The position numbers and the translations under genes were made by a program. DNA of 64,000 nt from Lentzea sp. NEAU-D7 (GTDB lineage Bacteria; Actinomycetota; Actinomycetes; Mycobacteriales; Pseudonocardiaceae). Position 1 is the stretch's first letter; each line of letters begins with the position of its first letter. The stretch is taken from NCBI RefSeq assembly GCF_026242055.1, contig NZ_JAPJDL010000011.1, forward strand, positions 62,001 to 126,000, given 5' to 3'. Under the pieces are notes generated by a model, which worked only from the letters and a program-made list of their open reading frames with translations, was not told the origin of the DNA and ran no database searches. Shown here piece by piece: positions 1 to 8,087 of this stretch.

Positions 1-305
1 TCCTGCCAGTCGTGGTGGGTGTCGTAGGCCTCGGCGAGCAGTCGCAGCAACGCCTCGTCGTCGCCGCGTTCGACCTCGGTGCGGAGCTGGGTGAGCTTCT
101 CGGGGAACGGCACGGGGTGGCGTTCCTCCGCGGCCTGGATCGGACCGGGCAGCAGGAGCAGGCCGGCGCCGTCGTCGGAACGCGTGATGCGCAGCCTGCC
201 CCGGCCCTCGGCCTCGTCGAGCAGCGGCAACTCTCCTCGCGCCAGGCGCTGTTCGTCCTCGGTCAGCCGATCGAGGACGAAGCGCCGGAGTTCCTCGGTG
301 TCCAT
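1..305 (-). CDS. hypothetical protein, 3'-truncated by window edge (possible DUF6221-like)
   Basis: The minus-strand frame opens with ATG at 303-305 (MDTEELRRFVLDRLTEDEQR) and stays open to the window edge, giving about 101 residues of an incomplete protein. It is charged, with an N-terminal amphipathic helix and no membrane segment or signal peptide. The layout of helix with 'LxEDE', a central beta-rich stretch and then 'LLRLLAEAYDTHHDW' recalls DUF6221 proteins of actinomycetes and their phages, but I cannot confirm this without a profile search. Codons are G/C-ending like its neighbours. No function can be stated. Confidence 0.6.
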   Translation of the reverse strand, partial: MDTEELRRFVLDRLTEDEQRLARGELPLLDEAEGRGRLRITRSDDGAGLLLLPGPIQAAEERHPVPFPEKLTQLRTEVERGDDEALLRLLAEAYDTHHDWQ

Positions 306-339
306 GGTGCGGGGGTATCCACTGGACGGCCGGCCATGC

Positions 340-465
340 TCAGTCCGGCGGCTCGCTCTCGTCCTCGGTCGTCTCCTGCGTGACTTCGGGTTCCTCGACG
401 TCCAGGTCGTCGAGGCTCGGCGTGCCCGGCGAGTGCGGTGCTTCAGGGTTGACGGGATCGGTCAT
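340..465 (-). CDS. small acidic protein (41 aa), unknown
   Basis: A 41-codon frame from ATG (463-465) to TGA (340-342) encodes a Pro/Glu/Asp-rich peptide with no Cys, Trp or Lys, including SLDDLDVEEPEV and ending DESEPPD. There is no membrane segment or signal. It lies 34 bp upstream of the truncated gene on the same strand and downstream of the strong hairpin at 509-540. The composition is too acidic and ordered to look like random GC-rich noise, and third positions are mostly G/C. The Shine-Dalgarno site is weak. It may be a small regulatory or precursor peptide; no family was recognised. Confidence 0.45.
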   Translation of the reverse strand: MTDPVNPEAPHSPGTPSLDDLDVEEPEVTQETTEDESEPPD

Positions 466-508
466 GTCCAGCGGTTACCCACGCCGCCTGGCCTCAAGCG
501 CCGGAACG

Positions 509-540
509 GGAAGACCGGTGTCTGCGGACACCGGTCTTCC
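509..540 (-). terminator. 14-bp perfect stem-loop terminator
   Basis: Arms 509-522 and 527-540 pair perfectly (GGAAGACCGGTGTC with its complement) around a 4-nt loop. It sits 7 bp beyond the stop codon of the GH30/CBM13 gene, in the usual place for an actinobacterial intrinsic terminator. There is no long U tract, as is common in high-GC genomes. Confidence 0.8.
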
Positions 541-547
541 GCTCAAC

Positions 548-2362
548 CTACGCGGGCACCGTCCACCGCTGGTTGGCCCCGCCGGTGCAGGACCAGATCT
601 GCAGCTTCGCACCGTCCGCGGTGTTGCCGCCGATGACGTCCAGGCACTTGTTGCTGCCCACGTTCACCAGCGTGCCGCCGGACGCCGTCCACCTCTGGTT
701 GGGCCCGCCGAAGCAGTCCCAGAGCTGGACCGCCGCACCGTCCGCCGTGCCGTTCGCGGTCACGTCGAGGCACTTGCCCAGGCCGCGCACCGTGCCGTCC
801 GACTGCAGGGTCCACGTCTGGTTCGGGCCGCCGAAGCAGGTCCACAGCTGCGGCAGGGTGCCGTTCGCGGTCGAGCCGTCGGTGACGTCGAGGCACTTGC
901 CGCCCAGGCCCGTGATGGCACCCGTGCGCCCGCCGGGCTGGCCTGGGTCGAGCGTGCCGGGCCAGGTGAACGTCGCCATCGCCCCCGCCGGGAGGGTGTA
1001 GCCGAACGTCTGGCCGCTGTAGGAGACGCGGAAGTCCTGCTGACCGCCGGTGTTCAGGGCGACGAGCACGATCTGGCCGTTCGGGTTGCGGAACGCGACG
1101 TTCTGCACGCCACCCTCGCCGAAGCCGGTCGAGTCGATGCGGACCGCGCCGGGCTGCACGAACTTGGACAGGTGGCCGAGGACGTAGTACTCGGCGTTGT
1201 AGGTGACGTTGCCGCCGTTGGTCGTGACGACACCCGTGCAGTTGGTGCAGCTGCCGATCACCGGACCGTTGTTCTGGTCCAGCGCCATGTTCCAGATGGC
1301 GACGGTCCGCGCGTGGTTGCGCGTGGCGCCGATCGCCAGGTTCATGCCCTGCCAGCGCAACGTGTCGCGGAACGTCGCGGCGTCGTCGGCCGACCTCGTG
1401 CCGGAGCACTCGGTGAAGAAGACGTCCTTGCCGGGCTGGTTGTTCTTCACGATGGACTGCCGGCTGGGGTCACCGCCGTAGCAGTGCCACGCGGACCCGA
1501 TCACGTTGCCGCCCGCGCCGTTGTTGACGGTCTGCGCGTAGTCGACGTTGTCCCAGTTGTGGTCGTAGCCCAGCAGGCGGGCCTGCTCACCGGCGGCGCG
1601 CAGCTTCGGCACCAGGGTGTTGATGACGTTGACCTGCTGCTGCGGCGACATGTACATGCCGGGGTAGCCCGGCGGCTCGAAGAGCGGCTCGTTCTGCACG
1701 CTCAGGTAGTCGATCGGGATGCCCGCGGCCCTGTACGCCTGGGCGAACTTGACCAGGTAGTCGACGTAGACCCCGATGCGGCTGTCGTTGAGCGAGCCCC
1801 GGATGAGGTTGTTGTTGTTCTTCATCCACGCCGGCGCGCTCCACGGCGTCGCCATCACGGCGAGCTGCGGGTTGATCTGCTTGGCCTGCTGCAACAGCGG
1901 CAGGATGTACGGCCTGTCGTGGTCGATGGAGAACCGCGAGAGCGACGGATCCGCCGCGCCGTCGTTGTAGGTGTAGAAGCTCCTGGAGAAGTCGCTCGCG
2001 CCGATCGGTTGGCGGAGGAAGCTCAGGCCGATGCCGGTGTTCTTGTCGAACAGGTTGCTCATGATCTCGTTGCGGCGCGGCGAGTTGAAGATGTTCCACG
2101 CCGCCGCGTCCGTGAACGACGCGCCGAAGCCCACCATCGACTGGTAGGTGGAGTTCGGGTTCACCGTGATCGTCGACCCGGTGCCACCCGAGCCGAACGT
2201 CACGTCCGCCTTCCTGGTCAGTGCGTTCGACTTGTCAGCGGTGGTCAGCCACACGCTCGCGTTGGTCGCCGCGGTGGCGGCGGGGGACACCAGCGTGCTC
2301 CCCGCCGTCACCACGGCCGCCGCGATCGCGATGCCGCGCCAGCGTTGTGTCGTCTTTGACAT
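548..2362 (-). CDS. secreted GH30 glycanase with C-terminal ricin-type (CBM13) lectin domain
   Basis: This 604-aa protein has a Sec signal peptide (about residues 1-32, ending ATAA), a GH30 (beta/alpha)8 catalytic domain (about 36-465) and a ricin B-type trefoil (about 475-604) with three repeats of the form QLWDCFGGPNQRW. The acid/base Glu is E225 in SVQNEP and the nucleophile is E318 in FFTECSG, both expected for clan A retaining enzymes. GH30 includes endo-beta-1,6-glucanase and glucosylceramidase-type activities; the lectin domain suggests an extracellular polysaccharide. Which one (for example fungal beta-1,6-glucan) is inference. AAGGAG lies about 6 nt before the ATG. It is the second gene of a pair with the GH30 at 2403, 40 bp upstream, probably both controlled by the divergent LacI protein. 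Confidence 0.92.
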   Translation of the reverse strand: MSKTTQRWRGIAIAAAVVTAGSTLVSPAATAATNASVWLTTADKSNALTRKADVTFGSGGTGSTITVNPNSTYQSMVGFGASFTDAAAWNIFNSPRRNEIMSNLFDKNTGIGLSFLRQPIGASDFSRSFYTYNDGAADPSLSRFSIDHDRPYILPLLQQAKQINPQLAVMATPWSAPAWMKNNNNLIRGSLNDSRIGVYVDYLVKFAQAYRAAGIPIDYLSVQNEPLFEPPGYPGMYMSPQQQVNVINTLVPKLRAAGEQARLLGYDHNWDNVDYAQTVNNGAGGNVIGSAWHCYGGDPSRQSIVKNNQPGKDVFFTECSGTRSADDAATFRDTLRWQGMNLAIGATRNHARTVAIWNMALDQNNGPVIGSCTNCTGVVTTNGGNVTYNAEYYVLGHLSKFVQPGAVRIDSTGFGEGGVQNVAFRNPNGQIVLVALNTGGQQDFRVSYSGQTFGYTLPAGAMATFTWPGTLDPGQPGGRTGAITGLGGKCLDVTDGSTANGTLPQLWTCFGGPNQTWTLQSDGTVRGLGKCLDVTANGTADGAAVQLWDCFGGPNQRWTASGGTLVNVGSNKCLDVIGGNTADGAKLQIWSCTGGANQRWTVPA

Positions 2363-2402
2363 AAGCGCTCCTTGCAGGGGTTGGGCGCCCGACAGCAGAT
2401 GT

Positions 2403-4259
2403 TCAGTCGTACAAACGGAAGTCGGCGATGCTCCACCAGTTGCTCGCGGAACCCGTGGAGGTGATGCGGAGGTACCGCGCGCTCGTCCGGCGGACGTCGA
2501 TGGTGGTCAGCTGGCCGACACCCGCGCCGGACGCGATCGAGCGCCAGGTCGTGCCGTCGTCGCTGACCGAGAGCTCCCAGGCGCGGGCGTAGTCGCCGAG
2601 GTTGCCGCCGGAGTCCACGGCCACGCGGCGGAAGTCCTCGCGACGCCCCAGGTCGACCTGCAGGAACTGACCGGGAGCCTGGGCCGCGCCGTTGGACCAG
2701 CGGGTCGACGCGTCGTCGTCGATCGCGAGCGCGCCGTCGGGGATGGCGGTGGCGCCCTTGAGCGACACGGCGTCGAGCTTGTCGCGGAGCCGGCTGGTCC
2801 AGGTGAACGTCGCCAGCGCGCCGCCGGGCAGGGTGTACTCGAACGTGCGGTCACCGGCGTTGACGGCGAACGAGCGCGGGTCGTCGTGCTGGTTGTGCAC
2901 CACCAGGGCCGTGGATCCGTCCGGGTTGCGGAACGCGGCGTCCATGATCTGGCCGTTCCAGCCGGTGGTGCCGAACGACGTGCTGGCGACGCGGCGCGCG
3001 CCGGGCTTCACGAACTTCGAGAGGTGGCCGATCGTGTAGTACTCGGCGTCGGTGACAACCGACCCGTCCGGCTGCACGGTGACGAGGCCGGTGCACGTGC
3101 CGCAGCCGCCGTTGTGCGGGCCGCCGGTGCTGTCCAGGGCGATGTTCCAGTTCACCGCGCTGCGGGCCCAGTTGCGGGTGGTGCCGAGGACGACGTTGCG
3201 GGCGTGCCAGCGCAGGGTGTCGCTGAAGACCTTGGCGGGCGGGTCGGTGGCGCCCTTGGAGCCTGAGCACTCGGTGAACCAGATCCCCTTGTCCGGGAAG
3301 GCGTCGCGCAACTCGGTCTGCGCGCTCGGGTCGCCGTAGTAGCAGTGGTACGCGGTGCCGGCCAGCCACTTCGCGGCCTTGCTCTTCAGGATCTGGTACG
3401 GGTAGTCGGCTTCCGCCGTGCCGTCGTTGGGGTGCGTGGCCCAGTTGTGGTCGTAGCCCAGGATCTTGGTGCGCGGGCTGGCGAGCCTGAGCTTCGGGCC
3501 GAGCGCCTCGACCACCTCGATCTGCGCCGCGACGGGCATGTCCGTGCCGGGGTAGGCGTCGGGCGTGCGGTTCTGCGGCTCGTTCTGCACGGACAGGAAG
3601 TCGACCGGCACACCGGCCTTCGCGTACGCCTGCACGAACTTCACGAGGTAGCGCGCGTAGGCGTCGTAGATCTTCGGGTCGTCCTTGAGCCTGCCGCCGA
3701 CGAGCGAGTCGTTGTCCTTCATCCACGCCGGTGGGCTCCACGGCGTGGCCATGACCTTCAGGCGCGGGTTGAGGCGCTTCGCCTCCCGCAGCAACGGGAG
3801 GATCTTCGCCTCGTCGTGGCGGACGCTGAAGTGCCGCAGCGGGAAGTCGGTCTGCCCGGCCGGCACGTCGTCGTAGGTGTAGTGCTCGGCGGCGGCCGTG
3901 AAGTCGGACGAGCCGATGGGCTGGCGCAGGAAGCTGACCCCGATGCCGTGCACCGGGTCGAAGAGCTTGCGCATGGTCTCGGCGCGGACGGCCGGGGCGA
4001 GACCCGCGAGCAGTTCGGCGGACGAGTCCGTGATGGACGCGCCGAAGCCGTCGATCTCCTGGTACTGGCGGCCGGAGTAGACCACGATCGTCGGATGCGC
4101 CGACGTGCCGGTGCCGAAGGTGACGCGCGGCCGTTCGTGCATCAGTTCCGCGCGATCAGGCGTGGTCACCCACACCCGCACCTCAGGCGCGCCGGACGCC
4201 TCCGCCGCCGGTGCAGCGGTGAGCCCGAGCACCAGGGCCACGATCGCGGTTCGTCTCAT
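2403..4259 (-). CDS. secreted GH30 glycanase with C-terminal F5/8 type C (CBM32-like) domain
   Basis: I start this at the ATG giving MRRTAIVALV, an immediate signal peptide; an ATG 18 nt upstream would add six residues before it. The 618-aa product has a signal peptide (1-22), a GH30 catalytic domain with acid/base E227 (SVQNEP) and nucleophile E330 (IWFTECSG), and a discoidin-like beta-sandwich (about 490-618) with motifs such as DDDASTRWSNG. Its catalytic domain is a clear paralogue of the next gene's but the carbohydrate-binding module differs, which suggests two enzymes targeting the same glycan in different contexts. It is the promoter-proximal gene of the pair and is divergent from the LacI regulator. 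Confidence 0.9.
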   Translation of the reverse strand: MRRTAIVALVLGLTAAPAAEASGAPEVRVWVTTPDRAELMHERPRVTFGTGTSAHPTIVVYSGRQYQEIDGFGASITDSSAELLAGLAPAVRAETMRKLFDPVHGIGVSFLRQPIGSSDFTAAAEHYTYDDVPAGQTDFPLRHFSVRHDEAKILPLLREAKRLNPRLKVMATPWSPPAWMKDNDSLVGGRLKDDPKIYDAYARYLVKFVQAYAKAGVPVDFLSVQNEPQNRTPDAYPGTDMPVAAQIEVVEALGPKLRLASPRTKILGYDHNWATHPNDGTAEADYPYQILKSKAAKWLAGTAYHCYYGDPSAQTELRDAFPDKGIWFTECSGSKGATDPPAKVFSDTLRWHARNVVLGTTRNWARSAVNWNIALDSTGGPHNGGCGTCTGLVTVQPDGSVVTDAEYYTIGHLSKFVKPGARRVASTSFGTTGWNGQIMDAAFRNPDGSTALVVHNQHDDPRSFAVNAGDRTFEYTLPGGALATFTWTSRLRDKLDAVSLKGATAIPDGALAIDDDASTRWSNGAAQAPGQFLQVDLGRREDFRRVAVDSGGNLGDYARAWELSVSDDGTTWRSIASGAGVGQLTTIDVRRTSARYLRITSTGSASNWWSIADFRLYD

Positions 4260-4279
4260 GTAACACCCAATCGTCACTG

Positions 4280-4306
4280 TGAAACATCAGCTTCCAGGAT
4301 GAAACA
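4280..4306. promoter_or_regulatory. candidate LacI operator: TGAAACA direct repeats
   Basis: TGAAACA occurs at 4280-4286 and 4300-4306, exactly 20 bp (two helical turns) apart, between the divergent GH30 and LacI genes. A third copy at 4381-4387 overlaps the preferred LacI start codon. This fits a cooperative repressor site but is inference. Confidence 0.4.
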
Positions 4307-4379
4307 CCCGGTCGTGGCAAGGGTCAATGGTCTGGAGGAGTTCCGGTACATTGACCTGGTGGAACGCAAGATCGAGCAC

Positions 4380-5408
4380 GTGAAACAGCGCGCTAGTCTC
4401 CGTGACATCGCGGCGGAGACGGGTGTGTCGGTCGCGACCGTGTCCCGCGTGCTGAACGATCACGTCAACGTGGCGCCGCGCACCCGTGACCTGGTGCTCC
4501 AGGCCGTGGAACGGCGCCGGCAGGAGACGCCCGCGAGGCTGCGGACCGTCTACGTCCGGTGCCCGTACGTGCTCACCGACTACTTCGGCCTGATCGTCTC
4601 CTCGATCGCCGAGACGCTGAAGCTGCACGGCCTGCGCGTGCTGCTGGACGCGGGGGAGTCGGGTCAGCGCAGCGACGCGCTCAAGGCGCTGCCGCGCGAG
4701 GCCGGTGTCGACGCCGCGATCCTCATCCTGCCTCCGGAGGAGGGGGACGAGCTGGTCGCCCTGTCCGAGTCGGGATTCCCGTTCGTCGTGGTCGACCCCC
4801 GCACCCCGCCACCGCCGGACATCGCCGCGGTCTCGGCCGCCCACTCGTCCGGCGCGCGGGCCGTCGCGGACCACCTGATCGGCCTCGGCCACCGCGACAT
4901 CGCCGTGATCGCCGGACCGGAGGAGTGGCTCGCGGGGGACGCTCGACTGGCGGGCCACCGCGCGGCGCTGGCCAAGGCGGGGGTGCTGCTGACGCCGGAG
5001 CGGCTGCGGCACGTGGAGGCCACGACGGCGCACGGCAAGCGCGCCGCGGCGGAGCTGCTCGACCTGGACCCCCGCCCCACCGCCATCGTCTGCTTCAACG
5101 ACAAGGTCGCCGTCGGCACGTTGCAGGCCGCACGGGAACGAGGGTTGCGCGTGCCCCAGGACCTGTCGGTGGCCGGGTTCGACGACATCGACCTGGCCGA
5201 GGCCACGAGCCCGCGGCTGACGACGGTGCGGCAACCGTTGCAGGAGATGGGAAGGATCGCCGTCACGCAGCTGATGCGGGTGCTGGACGGGCACCGGCCG
5301 GAGGCGTTGCACCTGGAGCTGGCGACGACGCTGGTCCTGCGGGAGTCGACGGCGGGCGTCGTGTCGTCCGAGGTGCGGGGTCAGGGCACCACGAGAACCG
5401 GCCAGTGA
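4380..5408 (+). CDS. LacI family transcriptional regulator
   Basis: The protein opens with a canonical LacI HTH (KQRASLRDIAAETGVSVATV SRVL) followed by the hinge region and a periplasmic-binding-like sensor domain (about 60-330) with the family signatures VVVDPR, FNDKVAVGTLQAARERG and LSVAGFDDIDLA. I place the start at the GTG of 4380 because it puts the HTH at residues 4-25 as in the family. In-frame alternatives are GTG 4359 and ATG 4299; none has well-spaced Shine-Dalgarno support. It is divergent from the two GH30 genes and so probably a glycan-breakdown sensor for them. Its 3' end overlaps the convergent UspA gene by 28 bp. Confidence 0.85.
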   Translation: MKQRASLRDIAAETGVSVATVSRVLNDHVNVAPRTRDLVLQAVERRRQETPARLRTVYVRCPYVLTDYFGLIVSSIAETLKLHGLRVLLDAGESGQRSDALKALPREAGVDAAILILPPEEGDELVALSESGFPFVVVDPRTPPPPDIAAVSAAHSSGARAVADHLIGLGHRDIAVIAGPEEWLAGDARLAGHRAALAKAGVLLTPERLRHVEATTAHGKRAAAELLDLDPRPTAIVCFNDKVAVGTLQAARERGLRVPQDLSVAGFDDIDLAEATSPRLTTVRQPLQEMGRIAVTQLMRVLDGHRPEALHLELATTLVLRESTAGVVSSEVRGQGTTRTGQ

Positions 5409-5866
5409 CCTGACCTGATCAGCCGCGTCGCCACCGACCCGGCGAACCGGTGCCCGGCCTGCTGCGACGCCCCGACGACGACCATGTCGGCCTGGCACTG
5501 GTCGGCCGAGTCGCGCAGCACCGTGTACGGGTCGCCGAACGCCTTCGCGAACGTCACCGGCACGTCGAGCTCCTCGGCGAACTCCCGGACCTGGTCGCAC
5601 AGCTCGGCGTGCAGCCGTGCCGTCGCCTCGTGCTCGAACACGGAGGCGACGGCAGGGCTCAGCGCCGCCAGGGACGAGTGGCACGCCACGAACGTGACGA
5701 CCAGACGGGCTCCCTGGCGGCGGGCCAGGCCGAACGCGGCCGCTGCCGCGCGCATGGCGGTGTCGGTGCCGTCCATCCCGACCATGATGGTCCTCGACGA
5801 CGGCAGGGGAGCGGGACCGAAGCAGTCCACTGTGGACTCGAAGGCGTTGTTCAGGCCGGCGCTCAT
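5381..5866 (-). CDS. universal stress protein, UspA family
   Basis: This 161-aa single-domain UspA-fold protein has a Rossmann-like start (IMVGMDGTDTAMRAAAAAFG) and a C-terminal ATP-binding pattern of the G-x2-G-x9-G-S type (GASQQAGHRFAGSVATRL). Such proteins usually bind nucleotide and act in stress or dormancy physiology; the partner is not evident. GAGGAG precedes the ATG by 6 nt. It follows the MFS exporter by 13 bp on the same strand, so the two are likely co-transcribed. Its 3' end overlaps the LacI gene tail-to-tail. Confidence 0.88.
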   Translation of the reverse strand: MSAGLNNAFESTVDCFGPAPLPSSRTIMVGMDGTDTAMRAAAAAFGLARRQGARLVVTFVACHSSLAALSPAVASVFEHEATARLHAELCDQVREFAEELDVPVTFAKAFGDPYTVLRDSADQCQADMVVVGASQQAGHRFAGSVATRLIRSGHWPVLVVP

Positions 5867-5879
5867 GGGTGCTCCTCGG

Positions 5880-7424
5880 TTATCGTGCGACCGCTGAGTC
5901 TGCTTCCTTCTTCTCGAGATCGATCGTCGTGCGCAACGTGATCGGCTTGAGCAGCAGTGCCGCGACGATGCCCACGACGCCGACGGCGGCGGAGATCAGG
6001 AAGATGTGCGCGGTCGCGTCGCCGTAGACGGTGTGCACGATCGTCTGCACCTGGGGCGGCAGGGCGGAGAGGTTCAGCGCGCTGGTGCTGCCGGTCGACT
6101 GACCCGCCGGCACGTGCAGCGCGGCGGAGAGGTCCGCCGTCACGCGGTTGGCGAGGACGGCGCCGAGCACCGACACGCCGATCGTGCCGCCCAGCGAGCG
6201 GAAGAACGTGACGGACGCGCTCGCGGCGCCCAGCTCGCTCAGCGGCACGCTGTTCTGCACGGCCAGCACGAGGTTCTGCATCGTCATGCCGACGCCGATG
6301 CCCACGACGGCCATCGCGACGCCGACGATCCACAGCGCGGTGGCGTGGTCGACGAAGCCCAGGCCGAGGAAGCCGAGCACCAGGATGATCGTGCCCGCGA
6401 CGATGTACGGCTTGATCCTGCCGGACCGGCTGATCAGGCGGCCGGAGATCGTGGACGACACCAGCACGCCCGCCATCAGCGGGATGGTCAGCAGGCCGGC
6501 CTCGGTCGGGCTGTAGCCACGGCCGATCTGGAAGTACTGGCCGAGGAACACCGCGCCGCCGAACATCGCCATGCCCACCGAGAGGCTCGCGATGATGGCC
6601 AGCGCCGGGGTGCGCTGGACGACGATGTGCAGCGGCACGACGGGCTGCTCGACCCGGAGCTCGACGGCGATCGCCGCGCCCAGCAGCACGAGACCGCCGC
6701 CGACCATGGCCCCGGTCTGCCACGAGATCCAGTCGAACGAGTTGCCGACGAACGAGACCCAGACCAGCAGCACGCTCACGCCCGCGGCGATCAGGCCGGC
6801 ACCCAGGTAGTCGATCTTCACGTTCTCCCGGCGCACGGTCTCCAGCTTGAGCGTCGCCTGCAGCACGACGAACGCCAGCGCGGCGATCGGCACGGCGACC
6901 CAGAAGCACCAGCGCCAGCCGAGCCACGACACGTCGACGATGAGGCCGCCGAGCAGCGGGCCGCCGACCGTCGCCACGGCCATGACCGCGCCGAGGTAAC
7001 CGTTGTAGCGGCCGCGTTCGCGCGGCGGGATGATCGCGGCGATCACGACCTGCACCAGTGCCTGCAGACCGCCGACGCCGAGGCCCTGGAACGCGCGGGC
7101 GGCGATGAGCTGGCCCGTGTCCTGGGCGAAGCCGGCGAGCAGCGAGCCGATCACGAAGATCACGATCGCGGCCTGGACCAGCGTCTTCTTGTTGAACAGG
7201 TCGGCGAGCCTGCCCCAGAGCGGGGTGGTGGCCGTCGCCGTGAGCAGGGTGGCCGTGACCACCCAGGTGTACTGCGTCTGCGTGCCGTTCAGCGAGCCGA
7301 TGATCCGCGGCAGCGCGGTGGAGACCACCGTGGAGCTGACCATGGCCACGAACAGCGCGAGCAGCAGTCCGGACAGCGACTCCAGCACCTGCCGGTGCCC
7401 CATCGCCCGAGTTTCGATCTTCAC
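5880..7424 (-). CDS. DHA2 family MFS multidrug exporter (14 TM)
   Basis: From the GTG at 7424 (preceded by AGGGGCGGG) the product is 514 aa with about 14 hydrophobic helices. Motif A appears as GRLADLFNKK after TM2 and a motif C-like glycine-rich helix as GPLLGGLIVD. Length and topology match EmrB/QacA-type drug:H+ antiporters in the plasma membrane. An ATG seven codons inside (7403) is an alternative start. It is divergent from a TetR gene 81 bp away with palindromic sites between, the classical drug-responsive exporter arrangement. The substrate is unknown. Confidence 0.9.
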   Translation of the reverse strand: MKIETRAMGHRQVLESLSGLLLALFVAMVSSTVVSTALPRIIGSLNGTQTQYTWVVTATLLTATATTPLWGRLADLFNKKTLVQAAIVIFVIGSLLAGFAQDTGQLIAARAFQGLGVGGLQALVQVVIAAIIPPRERGRYNGYLGAVMAVATVGGPLLGGLIVDVSWLGWRWCFWVAVPIAALAFVVLQATLKLETVRRENVKIDYLGAGLIAAGVSVLLVWVSFVGNSFDWISWQTGAMVGGGLVLLGAAIAVELRVEQPVVPLHIVVQRTPALAIIASLSVGMAMFGGAVFLGQYFQIGRGYSPTEAGLLTIPLMAGVLVSSTISGRLISRSGRIKPYIVAGTIILVLGFLGLGFVDHATALWIVGVAMAVVGIGVGMTMQNLVLAVQNSVPLSELGAASASVTFFRSLGGTIGVSVLGAVLANRVTADLSAALHVPAGQSTGSTSALNLSALPPQVQTIVHTVYGDATAHIFLISAAVGVVGIVAALLLKPITLRTTIDLEKKEADSAVAR

Positions 7425-7449
7425 GTCCCGCCCCTTCGTCACCACAATT

Positions 7450-7475
7450 CTTGCGCGTTGTGCAAGTTTGCGCAA
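7450..7475. promoter_or_regulatory. candidate TetR operator
   Basis: Between the divergent MFS and TetR genes, CTTGC/GCAAG form an inverted repeat (7450-7454 and 7462-7466). It overlaps TTGTGCAA (7458-7465) and the perfect palindrome TTGCGCAA (7468-7475). The overlapping sites would cover the promoters of both genes. Confidence 0.5.
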
Positions 7476-7505
7476 TGAGCAACTTACACCGCTACGCTGG
7501 AAGGC

Positions 7506-8087
7506 ATGGAGACCCTCACCACGCGGCGGGAGCACAACAAGGCGGTGACCAGGCGGTCGCTGGCCGCGGCGGCGTTGAGGCTCGCGATGGAGCACGGGCT
7601 GGACGGGGTGACCGTCGAGGACATCGCGGACGCGGCGGGTGTCTCGCGCAGGACGTTCTCCAACTACTTCACCAGCAAGGAGGACGCCGTCCTGGACGCC
7701 GACCGCGAGCGGCTCAGGGCGCTGGTGGCCATGGTGGAGGCGCGTCCGGCCGGCGAAGGCGCCTGGCAGGCCCTGCGCGCGTCCACCGCCGAGCTCTACC
7801 GCGTCCGGCCCCTGCCGGACGTCGAGTGGATGGCCCAGCTCCGGCTGCTGCGCCGACACCCGTCGCTGCTCGCACGTCAAGCAGGGGACCAGGTCGCGCT
7901 CGAACGCGACCTGGCCGCCGTTCTCGTCCGCCGCGAACCGGACGAGGAGGCCGCCCGGCTGATGGCGGCGACCTTCCTCACGACGATCCGCACGGGCATC
8001 GCGCTGTGGCTGGAGGGAGCCGGCGCGCAGGAGCTGCCCGACCTCGTGGACCGCCTCCTCGGACGGGTCCAGGTTCAGGGCACGTAG
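7506..8087 (+). CDS. TetR family transcriptional regulator
   Basis: A 193-aa regulator with an N-terminal TetR HTH (about residues 14-60; LTVEDIADAAGVSRRTFSNYF-like, here VTVEDIADAAGVSRRTFSNY) and an all-helical ligand domain. The Tyr-Phe after the recognition helix is the usual TetR signature. It is transcribed away from the DHA2 exporter and is likely its local repressor. GGAAGG lies almost against the ATG, so translation may be near-leaderless. Its last 13 bp overlap the convergent SDR gene. Confidence 0.88.
   Translation: METLTTRREHNKAVTRRSLAAAALRLAMEHGLDGVTVEDIADAAGVSRRTFSNYFTSKEDAVLDADRERLRALVAMVEARPAGEGAWQALRASTAELYRVRPLPDVEWMAQLRLLRRHPSLLARQAGDQVALERDLAAVLVRREPDEEAARLMAATFLTTIRTGIALWLEGAGAQELPDLVDRLLGRVQVQGT

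Noticed and set aside
380-2359. 659-codon plus-strand open frame opposite the first GH30 gene
   Set aside because: It is antisense to a gene with clear catalytic motifs, is Arg/Val-rich with no domain and has no ribosome-binding site; long antisense frames are expected at this GC content.
3345-4379. Long upstream extension of the LacI frame through the GH30 gene
   Set aside because: The frame is open only because of GC bias; the LacI HTH normally lies within a few residues of the start, so the extension is not coding.
5863-7482. Alternative long frames on both strands over the DHA2 MFS gene
   Set aside because: They read as His/Arg/Asp-rich nonsense, while the chosen frame gives 14 membrane helices and MFS motifs.
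7506-8087. The TetR at 7506 as regulator of the SDR gene
   Set aside because: It is convergent with the SDR gene and divergent from the exporter, where the palindromes lie; the SDR has its own divergent LysR.
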